Shown: positions 1 to 5,815 of the stretch, piece by piece
How the letters are laid out: each line of letters starts with the position of its first letter
Numbering within the stretch: position 1 is the first letter of the stretch
From: Clostridia bacterium
Lineage (GTDB): Bacteria > Bacillota_A > Clostridia > Christensenellales > Aristaeellaceae
Direction of reading: 5' to 3'
Assembly: GCA_017464225.1 (NCBI GenBank)
Contig: JAFUDW010000212.1
Location: forward strand, 1 to 8,651
DNA length: 8,651 nucleotides
Position numbers and translations under genes: made by a program
The notes under the pieces: model-generated
What the model saw: the letters and a program-made list of their open reading frames with translations, nothing else
Told to the model about the DNA's origin: nothing
Databases searched by the model: none

Positions 1-87
1 GAGGATTGCGCAGCAATCCCGAAAAAGGCAAGGGACGACAGATGGAGCTTGCTCCAATCTGTCGGCACTGGCCTTTTTCTTTGCCTC
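1..87. terminator. Compound stem-loop, terminator-like, possibly a repeat element
   Basis: A short hairpin (GGATTGC 3-9 with GCAATCC 13-19) is followed by a long interrupted stem. GAAAAAGGC at 21-29 pairs with GCCTTTTTC at 71-79, CGACAGAT at 36-43 with ATCTGTCG at 57-64, and GGAGC at 44-48 with GCTCC at 51-55, with a 6 by 6 internal loop between the first two helices. The A-run and T-run lie inside the stem, so it could stop transcription from either side. It probably ends a gene left of the window, but that gene is not visible. A dispersed repeat is an equal possibility. The next stretch, 88-167, holds nothing I can recognise. Confidence 0.45.
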
Positions 88-167
88 AGACGGCCTCTTT
101 ACGCCAACCCATAAGCTAAACTGACGGAAATTGTTTGTTAGTGTCATCAAGCTTGTTCGCCCGATGA

Positions 168-230
168 GGTCCAGGAGGCGAAGTCTCCTGGCGCAGGATT
201 ATAAGGGCCGCGGAGGCCCTTATCGTCCCC
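168..230 (-). repeat. Two-hairpin intergenic repeat, copy 1
   Basis: Two adjacent perfect hairpins are visible: CCAGGAG 171-177 with CTCCTGG 185-191 (7-nt loop), and ATAAGGGCC 201-209 with GGCCCTTAT 215-223 (5-nt loop). The reverse complement matches the element at 8564-8627 in order, spacing and flanks (GGGGA.CGATAAGGG at one end, CTGGACC at the other). The stems differ between copies but remain paired. Assigning this copy to the minus strand is only relative to copy 2. It is probably a dispersed intergenic repeat; its role is unknown. Confidence 0.8.
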
Positions 231-282
231 CATCAAATCTTTCCGATTGCAGCATTTAATCAGGGATCAATTAAGGAGAAGA

Positions 283-311
283 TTGCAGTTCCGCCGCGCA
301 TTTGATATAAT
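283..311 (+). promoter_or_regulatory. Extended -10 promoter of the hydrogenase gene
   Basis: TATAAT at 306-311 is preceded by TG at 303-304, giving the extended form TGnTATAAT. A weak -35, TTGCAG at 283-288, lies 17 bp upstream. Transcription would start near 318 and give a leader of about 25 nt containing the ribosome site. The octamer GATTGCAG covering the -35 also occurs at 245-252, a direct repeat that might be an operator. The promoter lies inside the longest open frame, which argues that upstream TTG codons are not the start. Confidence 0.75.
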
Positions 312-326
312 ATTGAAAAACCACGC

Positions 327-333
327 AAAGGAG
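327..333 (+). promoter_or_regulatory. Ribosome binding site fixing the hydrogenase start
   Basis: AAAGGAG lies 9 nt before ATG 343. The open frame extends upstream to a TTG at 247, but that codon precedes the promoter and has no comparable site, so 343 is preferred. Confidence 0.8.
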
Positions 334-342
334 AAACGAGCA

Positions 343-1863
343 ATGGGCATGCGCGGCATTCATACATCCATCAATGATATTCGCAAAAAGGTGTTTGCGG
401 AGGTTGCGAAGCTCTCCTACAACTATCAGGAGGGCGACCTGTCCGAAATGGAGAACATCCCCTACCGCATCATCCCCGGCGAAGTATCCACCTATCGGGA
501 AAGCGTATTTTTGGAGCGCGCCATCGTAAAGGAGCGCATGCGTCTGGCCATGGGATTGCCGCTGCGCGACGCCAGCGAGCACGCGCCTGTCTCCCAGGGC
601 GCTGAGGAATGCGTGCATCCCGATAAGTATTACCAGCCTCCGCTGATCAACATCATCAAGTTCGCCTGCCACAAGTGCCCGGATAATCAGGTGGTGATCA
701 CCGATCAGTGCCAGGGCTGCCTGGCCCAGCCCTGCCGCCAGGTATGCCCCAAGGACGCCATCTATTTTGAAAAGGGCCAGTGCCATATCGATCGGGATAA
801 ATGCGTAAAATGCGGCAAGTGCATGAGCGTATGCCAGTACGGGGTGATCCTGCGCATGGAGCGCCCCTGCGCCGTGGCCTGCGGCATGAAGGCGATCCGC
901 AGCGACGCGTACGGCCGGGCCGATATCGATCAGGAAAAATGCGTCAGCTGCGGCATGTGCCTGGCCAACTGCCCCTTTGGCGCCATCGCCGATAAGGCCC
1001 AGATCTTCCAGTGCATACAGGCCATCCGCAGCGATACGCCGGTATACGCCGCCATCGCCCCGGCCATCGCGGGGCAGTTTGGCAAGGATCTGACGCCCGA
1101 AAAGATGCGTGCGGCCTTCCGGAAGCTGGGCTTCGCCGACGTGGTGGAGGTGGCCATCGGCGCCGATCTGTGCACGCTGCAAGAGGCTGAGGATTTCATT
1201 CGGGAAGTGCCTGAAAAGCTGCCCTTCATGGGCACATCCTGCTGCCCGGCATGGTCGGTCATGGCCAAGCGCGAATTTCCCCAGCATGCCGACTGCATCA
1301 GCATGGCGCTGACGCCCATGGTGCTCACGGGCCGCCTGATCAAAAAAGAGCATCCCGGCTGCAAGGTGGCCTTCATTGGCCCCTGCGCCGCCAAAAAGCT
1401 GGAGGCCATGCGCCGTTCCATCCGCAGCGACGTTGATTTTGTGCTGACCTTTGAGGAGGTCATGGGCATGTTTGAAGCCCGGGAAGTGGATTTCAGCGCT
1501 CTGGAAGAAATGAAGATCCCCAACGCCGCCAGCGCCGACGGACGGGGCTTCGCCATCAGTTCAGGCGTAGCCAACGCCGTGGTCAACTGCGTAAAGCAGC
1601 TGCATCCCGAACGCGAGGTGCCGGTGGAACGCGCCGAGGGCCTGAACGACTGCCGGAAAATGCTGATGCGCGCCAAGGCGGGCAAGCTCAACGGTTACCT
1701 GCTGGAGGGCATGGCCTGTCCCGGCGGCTGCGTGGGTGGCGCCGGCACGGTGCAGCTCATCGCCAAGTCCACCGCCGAGGTGGAAAAGATCAAAAAGAAC
1801 TCGGGCAAAGCCCATGCCTATGAGAGCAATTACCAAAGCGTGCTTCCCGATCTGGAGGAGTAA
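343..1863 (+). CDS. Monomeric [FeFe] hydrogenase, group B-like, with ferredoxin-type clusters
   Basis: This 506-residue cytoplasmic enzyme should interconvert protons and H2 using low-potential electrons, most likely from ferredoxin. Residues about 109-210 carry cysteine motifs for several [4Fe-4S] clusters, including CVKCGKCMSVC near 154-164 and CVSCGMCLANCP near 200-211. The H-cluster motifs follow in the correct order: L1 TSCCPAW at 298-304, L2 GPCAAKKLE at 346-354 and L3 EGMACPGGC at 455-463, so all four H-cluster cysteines are present. The form TSCCPAW and the Gly where classical enzymes have the Met of MPC resemble what I recall of group B hydrogenases, whose physiological role is poorly known. 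No hydrogenase maturation genes (hydE, hydF, hydG) or electron-bifurcating partner subunits lie nearby. The gene is monocistronic, with its own promoter and terminator. The family is secure; the subgroup is less so. Confidence 0.92.
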   Translation: MGMRGIHTSINDIRKKVFAEVAKLSYNYQEGDLSEMENIPYRIIPGEVSTYRESVFLERAIVKERMRLAMGLPLRDASEHAPVSQGAEECVHPDKYYQPPLINIIKFACHKCPDNQVVITDQCQGCLAQPCRQVCPKDAIYFEKGQCHIDRDKCVKCGKCMSVCQYGVILRMERPCAVACGMKAIRSDAYGRADIDQEKCVSCGMCLANCPFGAIADKAQIFQCIQAIRSDTPVYAAIAPAIAGQFGKDLTPEKMRAAFRKLGFADVVEVAIGADLCTLQEAEDFIREVPEKLPFMGTSCCPAWSVMAKREFPQHADCISMALTPMVLTGRLIKKEHPGCKVAFIGPCAAKKLEAMRRSIRSDVDFVLTFEEVMGMFEAREVDFSALEEMKIPNAASADGRGFAISSGVANAVVNCVKQLHPEREVPVERAEGLNDCRKMLMRAKAGKLNGYLLEGMACPGGCVGGAGTVQLIAKSTAEVEKIKKNSGKAHAYESNYQSVLPDLEE

Positions 1864-1877
1864 TCGCATCTTCCTAT

Positions 1878-1917
1878 AAAAACGGGATACCGGATCAGCT
1901 CCGATATCCCGTTTTTT
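1878..1917. terminator. Bidirectional intrinsic terminator between convergent genes
   Basis: AACGGGATA (1881-1889) plus CGG (1891-1893) pairs with CCG (1901-1903) plus TATCCCGTT (1905-1913), with one C/A mismatch and a 7-nt loop. T-run 1912-1917 serves the plus strand; A-run 1878-1882 gives a T-run for the minus strand. It separates the hydrogenase from the convergent spoIIA genes. Confidence 0.92.
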
Positions 1918-1967
1918 CCGCTACCGCATCCATACGGCAGCTCCCGCCATCATACAGACAGCGCCAT

Positions 1968-2405
1968 TCAGTTTCCCCTTGCCCGGATCAGCTTTTCCAT
2001 GCGCACGGTGGTGCCCTGGCCCACGGCGCTTTCCACCCGCAGGGAATCCATAAAGCTCTGCATCACGGCAAAGCCCATGCCGCTGCGCTCCTTTTCGGGC
2101 TGGGTGGTGTAGAAGGGCTGCATGGCCTGTTCCACGTCCGGGATGCCGCAGCCCCGGTCGGAGACCGACAGCGAGAGCACGCCGTTTTCCCACAGCGCGG
2201 CCTCCAGCACGATGTTGCCGCCCTGCTCGCGGTAAGCGTGCACGATGACGTTGGTCACAGCCTCGCTGACGGCTGTGCGGATATCGGACAGCACGTCCAT
2301 AGTAGGGTTGAACGGCACGGCAAAGGCAGCCACAGCAATGCGCGCGAAGCTTTCGTTTTCCGGCCTGGCGTCAAATTCCAGCCGCATATGATTGAGCGTT
2401 TTCAT
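1968..2405 (-). CDS. spoIIAB: Anti-sigma F factor SpoIIAB (serine kinase)
   Basis: The 145-residue product (B. subtilis form: 146) is a GHKL-fold ATPase that in the known system holds sigma F inactive in the predivisional cell and phosphorylates SpoIIAA. Visible landmarks are NESFAR at 17-22, whose Arg matches the B. subtilis residue that contacts sigma F or SpoIIAA; the N-box SEAVTN at 47-52; DRGCG at 83-87; and the lid-region ERSGMGF at 106-112. These match SpoIIAB rather than RsbW. The start ATG overlaps the spoIIAA stop as ATGA (2402-2405), and GGAGG at 2413-2417 lies 7 nt upstream. In the classical operon sigF follows immediately. Here only about 50 bp remain before the terminator, with no sigma-factor remnant. 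Confidence 0.95.
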   Translation of the reverse strand: MKTLNHMRLEFDARPENESFARIAVAAFAVPFNPTMDVLSDIRTAVSEAVTNVIVHAYREQGGNIVLEAALWENGVLSLSVSDRGCGIPDVEQAMQPFYTTQPEKERSGMGFAVMQSFMDSLRVESAVGQGTTVRMEKLIRARGN

Positions 2406-2725
2406 TCTCTGGCCTCCTCTTCCCCGATCACCGGAATGATCCGCGCCAAGCCGGACAGATCGTATACCCTTTTCACCTGGGGCGACAGGTGCATCAGCGC
2501 CACCGTGCCGCCCCGGGTCTGCATGGCGCGGTAACGGCCCAGGATCACCCCCAGGCCCGATGAATCCATAAAGGGCATATCGTTCAGATCGATCACCAGG
2601 TGGCGGACCCGGGGATCGGCCAGCAGCGCGTCCAGATCCCGGCGGATACCGGATGCCGAGCACTGGTCCAGCTCGCCTGTCAGGCGCACCAGCAGCACAT
2701 CCTGTTTGCGTACATGGGTCAGCAT
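2402..2725 (-). CDS. spoIIAA: Anti-sigma F factor antagonist SpoIIAA (STAS domain)
   Basis: This 107-residue single STAS-domain protein should bind SpoIIAB and release sigma F in the forespore once SpoIIE has dephosphorylated it. The phosphoacceptor is probably Ser55 in MDSSGLGVILGRY (53-65), matching Ser58 of B. subtilis. Other matches are LTGELD at 15-20 and a C-terminal SP.VKR.YD.SGL pattern at 81-93. It is about ten residues shorter than the B. subtilis protein, mainly at the ends. ATG 2725 is chosen over the out-of-frame ATG 2729 because the ribosome site sits 5 nt from the former and 1 nt from the latter. It is the first gene of a two-gene operon and translationally coupled to spoIIAB. 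Confidence 0.95.
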   Translation of the reverse strand: MLTHVRKQDVLLVRLTGELDQCSASGIRRDLDALLADPRVRHLVIDLNDMPFMDSSGLGVILGRYRAMQTRGGTVALMHLSPQVKRVYDLSGLARIIPVIGEEEARE

Positions 2726-2730
2726 ACATT

Positions 2731-2737
2731 TCCCTCC
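2731..2737 (-). promoter_or_regulatory. Ribosome binding site of spoIIAA
   Basis: On the minus strand GGAGGGA ends 5 nt before the ATG at 2725. The competing ATG at 2729 would leave only 1 nt and is in another frame, so 2725 is the start. Confidence 0.85.
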
Positions 2738-2754
2738 ATTGCGTTTGCAGGGGT

Positions 2755-2782
2755 ATTCCCCCCGGCCTCCCTTTTATCCTGC
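2755..2782 (-). promoter_or_regulatory. Sigma-H type promoter of spoIIAA-spoIIAB
   Basis: Read on the minus strand, GCAGGATAA (2782-2774) and GGGGAAT (2761-2755) are separated by 12 bp. This fits every position of the sigma-H consensus as I recall it from B. subtilis (RnAGGAwWW, 11-12 bp, RnnGAAT), the sigma factor that drives spoIIA there. A 6 of 7 match to the Spo0A box TGTCGAA lies just upstream (GGTCGAA, plus strand 2792-2798), with a weaker one at 2782-2788. Activation by Spo0A is inferred. Confidence 0.8.
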
Positions 2783-2913
2783 CTCGAAAAAGGTCGAATT
2801 ATGCAAAACGGATATATTTCGTTCGCGCAGGGAAGAGCGAAAAAAGGATAATAAGGCGGAAAGGCCGCCGAAAAGCCCGAAAAAACGTTTCTGCATTTAT
2901 TTTTCTTTTCTTC

Positions 2914-2942
2914 CTTCCATTTATATGGTTTTATGCTATAAT
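2914..2942 (+). promoter_or_regulatory. Extended -10 promoter of the LRR-binding-protein unit
   Basis: TATAAT at 2937-2942 is preceded by TG at 2934-2935, the extended -10 form. The hexamer 17 bp upstream (CTTCCA, 2914-2919) is a poor -35 in a T-rich tract. Transcription would start near 2949, just before AGGAGAGGGG (2956-2965), the ribosome site for ATG 2978. Confidence 0.7.
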
Positions 2943-2977
2943 AATAACCATCACCAGGAGAGGGGTTTGAAGAGAAG

Positions 2978-4747
2978 ATGAGGCGTTCCTTTTTTCTTTT
3001 GATTGCGCTTCTGCTGACGGTCCTGTGCCTGCTGCCTGCTTCCGCGGGCGCGGCGCGGATATCGCTTCCCGTCAGCTTGGAAACGCTGGATGACGAGGCG
3101 CTGCTGGGCACCGATATCCAAGGGCTGGTTGAGCTTCCCGATACCGTCAGCATCGTCGGCGATCACGTATTTGACGATACGTCGGTCTATGCCCTGGATT
3201 TTCCGGCCAGCGTGACCCGCGTGGGCGCGCAGTCGTTAAGCAGCGCAGCCGCCTATGCTTATCTGCGCGGCAGCGCTTCCTACGCCGGCTTGCAGGGCAT
3301 GCGCTACGTGTTTGTCGACGAGCATTTTGAAGGCCTGTTTCCCGGCAATGTGGAATGGTATGTCAGCGACGAGCTGGTGTCCGACGGCCTGTTCTATTAC
3401 GGCATTGTGGAACAGGGCTCGCTGGGCTCCTATCTAAAGTTGCTGTGCGCCGTAGATAATCTGCTGATCCCGGGGGACGTTGTCATCCCGGGCGAAGTAG
3501 ACGGCATTCAGGTGGGCGAGGTGGCGTACGACGCCTTTATCGGCTGCCCGCAGATTAGAACCATTTCGCTGTCCAGCGACATCAGCGTGGATGAAAATGC
3601 ATTTATTTCCTGTCCTAACGCTACAATAAACCCAATATTCAACAATCAAAAACAGTTGGTTGTCTGGGCAACCGAAGCCGCCAGGGAGGTTACACTCGCC
3701 TTGATTCAAAGATTCCAAGCGCAGTATCCTAAGTACGCAGACTGGGAAATTATTCTTCAAGGTTTTAACGAAGGTAATGCCGCTGGCATGGTACTGAGCG
3801 GAAAACCTGTGGACGTATATACCTTCGCGCAGGATCAGCTGGGCGTCCTTGCGTCCCAAGGCGCGCTGGCAGCCGTTCCTGCTGCCTATACCGAAACGAT
3901 AAAGAGCAGTAACGATACCGGCGCCGTAGCGGCAGCCTCCATGAACGATACCCTGTTCGCTTACCCCATCACATCGGACAACGGATATTTTCTGTTCTAT
4001 GACGCTGATATCGTCACCGATCCCGACAGCCTGGAAACCATCCTGTACGACTGCGAGCGCGCCGGAACGGCCTTCTGTATGGAGCTCTCCTCCGGATGGT
4101 ACAATGTGGCCTTCTTCTTCGGCGCAGGCTGCTCCATCGATTACGAATACAGCAACGGCCAATTTACCGCCTGCGATATAGACGTGGCCAACGCCAACGG
4201 CCTGAAAGCGCTGAAAGCCATGATCCAAACGGCGCAATCCCCCATTTTCGAGGACAGCTCGGAGCCCAACGATCATATAGGCGCTCTGGTCAGCGGCATG
4301 TGGTACGCAGAAAGCTTTGCGGAGCAGGCGTCAAATCCCGCCGCCGTCAAGCTGCCCACAGTCAACGGCTTCCAGCTGGGCTCCTTCGGCGGATTCAAAA
4401 TGATCGGCGTCAAAGACCAGGGGGATCCCGACCGACTGAATGCCGCCCATGCCCTGGCCGCCTGGCTGTCCAGCGTGGACGCGCAGGCCCAGCGTCAAAA
4501 CGCGTTGGGTTGGCTGGGCTCCAGCGCCGCCGCCCGCGCGCAGGCCGATATGCCCTGGGCTGCCCAGGGCCTGGCTGCCCAGAGCGAACTTGCCACGCCG
4601 CAAAGCATTCTGCCCGGCGACTATTGGACCGTCAGCTCCAACCTGGGAAACAGTATCGTAAACGGAGAGCTGAACGATTTGAGCGACGACGCGCTGATGG
4701 CGATATTACAGCAGTATCAAAGTGATTTGGCTGCTTTAGTACAATAA
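2978..4747 (+). CDS. Secreted protein: BspA-like leucine-rich repeats fused to a MalE-like solute-binding domain
   Basis: The 589-residue product has a signal peptide (about 1-25, cleavage near ASAGA). The Cys at 17 lies within the hydrophobic core and is not a lipobox. Residues about 45-92 and 168-216 look like BspA-type leucine-rich repeats (LPDTVSIVGDHVF and ISLSSDISVDENAF style units). From about 226 the protein follows the maltose-binding fold: LVVWA, PVDVYTFAQDQLG at 277-289, AYPITSDNG at 328-336, FFFGAGC near 379-385 and a C-terminal W-containing segment. No permease or ATPase lies beside it, so it may sense or scavenge a carbohydrate or bind a surface rather than feed a local transporter. 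DNA across the domain junction is AT-rich. The ribosome site is AGGAGAGGGG, 12 nt upstream. Ligand unknown. Confidence 0.8.
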   Translation: MRRSFFLLIALLLTVLCLLPASAGAARISLPVSLETLDDEALLGTDIQGLVELPDTVSIVGDHVFDDTSVYALDFPASVTRVGAQSLSSAAAYAYLRGSASYAGLQGMRYVFVDEHFEGLFPGNVEWYVSDELVSDGLFYYGIVEQGSLGSYLKLLCAVDNLLIPGDVVIPGEVDGIQVGEVAYDAFIGCPQIRTISLSSDISVDENAFISCPNATINPIFNNQKQLVVWATEAAREVTLALIQRFQAQYPKYADWEIILQGFNEGNAAGMVLSGKPVDVYTFAQDQLGVLASQGALAAVPAAYTETIKSSNDTGAVAAASMNDTLFAYPITSDNGYFLFYDADIVTDPDSLETILYDCERAGTAFCMELSSGWYNVAFFFGAGCSIDYEYSNGQFTACDIDVANANGLKALKAMIQTAQSPIFEDSSEPNDHIGALVSGMWYAESFAEQASNPAAVKLPTVNGFQLGSFGGFKMIGVKDQGDPDRLNAAHALAAWLSSVDAQAQRQNALGWLGSSAAARAQADMPWAAQGLAAQSELATPQSILPGDYWTVSSNLGNSIVNGELNDLSDDALMAILQQYQSDLAALVQ

Positions 4748-4771
4748 AAAAAGAAAGACAGGGAAAGAAAC

Positions 4772-5479
4772 ATGAGCAAGAAAAAGATCCGCCGTCCCCA
4801 ACAGTACAAAAGGCCCCATGAGCGCACCATGAAGGAATGGTGGCAGGGGCTGAGCGATATGACCCGCAAGCGCATCATCTGGGGCTGCGTCGCCGTATTG
4901 GCCGTCATTGCGCTGCTGCTGATCTACTATTACGGCATCTATGACGACGGCTCGCTGAAGGTGAAAAACGGCGCACTGGTGAACGTGCAGGAGAACTGGC
5001 TGGTGGGCCAGCGCAGCAGCGGCAAAAACAGCACCTATTATCACTTTGCCGACGTTGACGTCCCCGAAGGGTATACGCCCGCCGATTACGCACTTAACAC
5101 CGAGCTCCAGCAGGCCTTCAGCTTTGACAAAGACGATATCACCGTATCCGTTTCGCCCGTGAACAACACCGTGGACGATATGGTTGCCAGCGTGTACGAG
5201 CGCATCGGCTCCTTTGTGGGCGAAAACGGCACGGTGGGCGATCTGGGCACCTATGAAAGCAAGCTTGGCACCTGCCGGTATTTCACCTATACCAGCGCCT
5301 ATCAGCTGGAGGATGGCAGCGATTACTTTGCCAAATCCATGGTGCTGTACGCGCCCAGCAACTTTAAGGATGCCTGCATCCTGATCTCGGTATCCGCTCG
5401 GGAAGACCTGGCCGAGGACGCGCTGCTCAGCGCCGCCAATGACGCCCTGAACGTGATCACGCTGCCCGCCGAAAAATAA
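4772..5479 (+). CDS. Single-pass membrane protein of unknown function
   Basis: I do not recognise this 235-residue protein. It has a strongly basic N-terminus (KKKIRR, KR, RKR within 1-34), one transmembrane helix at about 35-54, and an extracellular C-terminal domain of about 180 residues. The positive-inside rule suggests a type II anchor. The outer domain alternates predicted strands and helices; a PsbP/Mog1-like fold is conceivable but only a guess. It starts 24 bp after the LRR-binding-protein gene and shares its terminator, so the two are probably co-transcribed and may act together at the surface. The ribosome site is weak (GGGAAAG, 4761-4767). No catalytic motif is visible. Confidence 0.8.
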   Translation: MSKKKIRRPQQYKRPHERTMKEWWQGLSDMTRKRIIWGCVAVLAVIALLLIYYYGIYDDGSLKVKNGALVNVQENWLVGQRSSGKNSTYYHFADVDVPEGYTPADYALNTELQQAFSFDKDDITVSVSPVNNTVDDMVASVYERIGSFVGENGTVGDLGTYESKLGTCRYFTYTSAYQLEDGSDYFAKSMVLYAPSNFKDACILISVSAREDLAEDALLSAANDALNVITLPAEK

Positions 5480-5499
5480 CCGATATCGCTTCTGCTCAG

Positions 5500-5530
5500 C
5501 AGGGAACGGACGATCCGTTCCCTGTTTTTT
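5500..5530 (+). terminator. Strong intrinsic terminator
   Basis: A perfect 11-bp stem, CAGGGAACGGA 5500-5510 with TCCGTTCCCTG 5514-5524 and a 3-nt loop, is followed directly by six T (5525-5530). It ends the two-gene unit above and separates it from the met operon. Confidence 0.95.
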
Positions 5531-5570
5531 GTTATAGAATGAATCTATAGCTGATTATATTTTTCAGATA

Positions 5571-5600
5571 TTGGACAACGGGCGAATCAGGCTGTATAAT
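5571..5600 (+). promoter_or_regulatory. Sigma-A promoter of the met operon
   Basis: TATAAT at 5595-5600 lies 17 bp after TGGACA (5572-5577), a 5 of 6 match to the -35 consensus. Transcription would begin near 5607, leaving a leader of about 210 nt before metQ. No riboswitch core is convincing in that leader. Confidence 0.8.
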
Positions 5601-5631
5601 GCAAACCATCAAAAGCAAGGAGGCAAGCGCA

Positions 5632-5718
5632 ATGAAGGCTGGCAACCCCTGTTTCGCCCGAATGTGGGCGGCGTGCATGCGCCGCGCGCTGCTTTGCCCT
5701 GCTGTTTTCCGAATGTGA
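5632..5718 (+). CDS. Possible 28-codon leader ORF upstream of metQ
   Basis: ATG 5632 has an excellent ribosome site (AAGGAGG 5617-5623, 8 nt spacing) and opens a 28-codon frame ending in TGA at 5716-5718. The peptide begins MKAGNPCFARMW and contains four Met (1, 11, 16, 28) and three Cys (7, 15, 22). It lies about 25 nt after the predicted transcription start of a methionine-type importer operon and ahead of a terminator-like hairpin, the layout expected of a leader peptide that couples translation to attenuation. The Met codons are scattered rather than clustered, which weakens the case. The TGA forms the start of a small hairpin (TGACG 5716-5720 with CGTCA 5725-5729) followed by TTTT. It may instead be an untranslated structured leader. 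Confidence 0.4.
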   Translation: MKAGNPCFARMWAACMRRALLCPAVFRM

Positions 5719-5747
5719 CGCCCGCGTCATTTTCCGCTTGCGCATAC

Positions 5748-5776
5748 AAGGGAAGCAGCAAAAGCCGCTTCCCTTT
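5748..5776 (+). promoter_or_regulatory. Attenuator-like hairpin in the metQ leader
   Basis: AAGGGAAGC (5748-5756) pairs with GCTTCCCTT (5767-5775). The apex has an A/C mismatch, a GC/GC step and an AAAA loop. Only three T follow the stem, so termination would be weak. CCTTT at 5772-5776 could alternatively pair with AAAGG (5802-5806) of the metQ ribosome site, so opening the hairpin might hide that site. That switch is my inference. Confidence 0.55.
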
Positions 5777-5801
5777 ATGATTGAAAAAGGTTTTGAATTT
5801 G

Positions 5802-5808
5802 AAAGGAG
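5802..5808 (+). promoter_or_regulatory. Ribosome binding site fixing the metQ start
   Basis: AAAGGAG lies 7 nt before ATG 5816, directly in front of a typical signal peptide. The frame is open upstream to 5738, but that extension crosses the leader hairpin and adds charged residues before the signal sequence. Confidence 0.85.
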
Positions 5809-5815
5809 ATTTCCC

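Noticed and set aside
247..342. A 32-residue N-terminal extension of the hydrogenase from TTG 247.
   Set aside because: It includes the extended -10 promoter and lacks a ribosome site; ATG 343 has AAAGGAG at 9 nt.
271..1353. Minus-strand open frame of 360 codons inside the hydrogenase gene.
   Set aside because: The opposite strand encodes all H-cluster and ferredoxin motifs; the antisense product has no recognisable domain.
1921..1967. Possible remnant of sigF after spoIIAB.
   Set aside because: The stretch is under 50 bp, and its short frames show no similarity to the start of a sigma factor.
1968..2729. A single 253-residue minus-strand protein covering both spoIIA genes.
   Set aside because: The frame before codon 109 is a shadow of spoIIAA. 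The SpoIIAB match starts only at MKTLNHM (2405), which has its own ribosome site and the ATGA overlap.
2853..2890. GGCGG/CCGCC hairpin with nearby A-runs, as a terminator.
   Set aside because: Only 5 bp, no clean T-run directly after the stem on either strand, and it sits between divergent promoters where no transcript needs to end.
5604..5648. Resemblance to the SAM-I riboswitch core (CCATCAAAAG, then AATGAAGGCTGGCAACC).
   Set aside because: The GCAACC stretch is suggestive, but the GGGA/CCC kink-turn stem, the later GGTGC-AATTCC motif and a closing P1 stem are all missing. I treat it as chance unless a covariance search says otherwise.
5531..5815. A hidden native N-terminal half of metQ upstream, which would make the gene order a frameshift artefact.
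   Set aside because: None of the three plus-strand frames here contains ATPVPH, DYxxPN or HxPY motifs; those occur once, at the 3' end of the gene.
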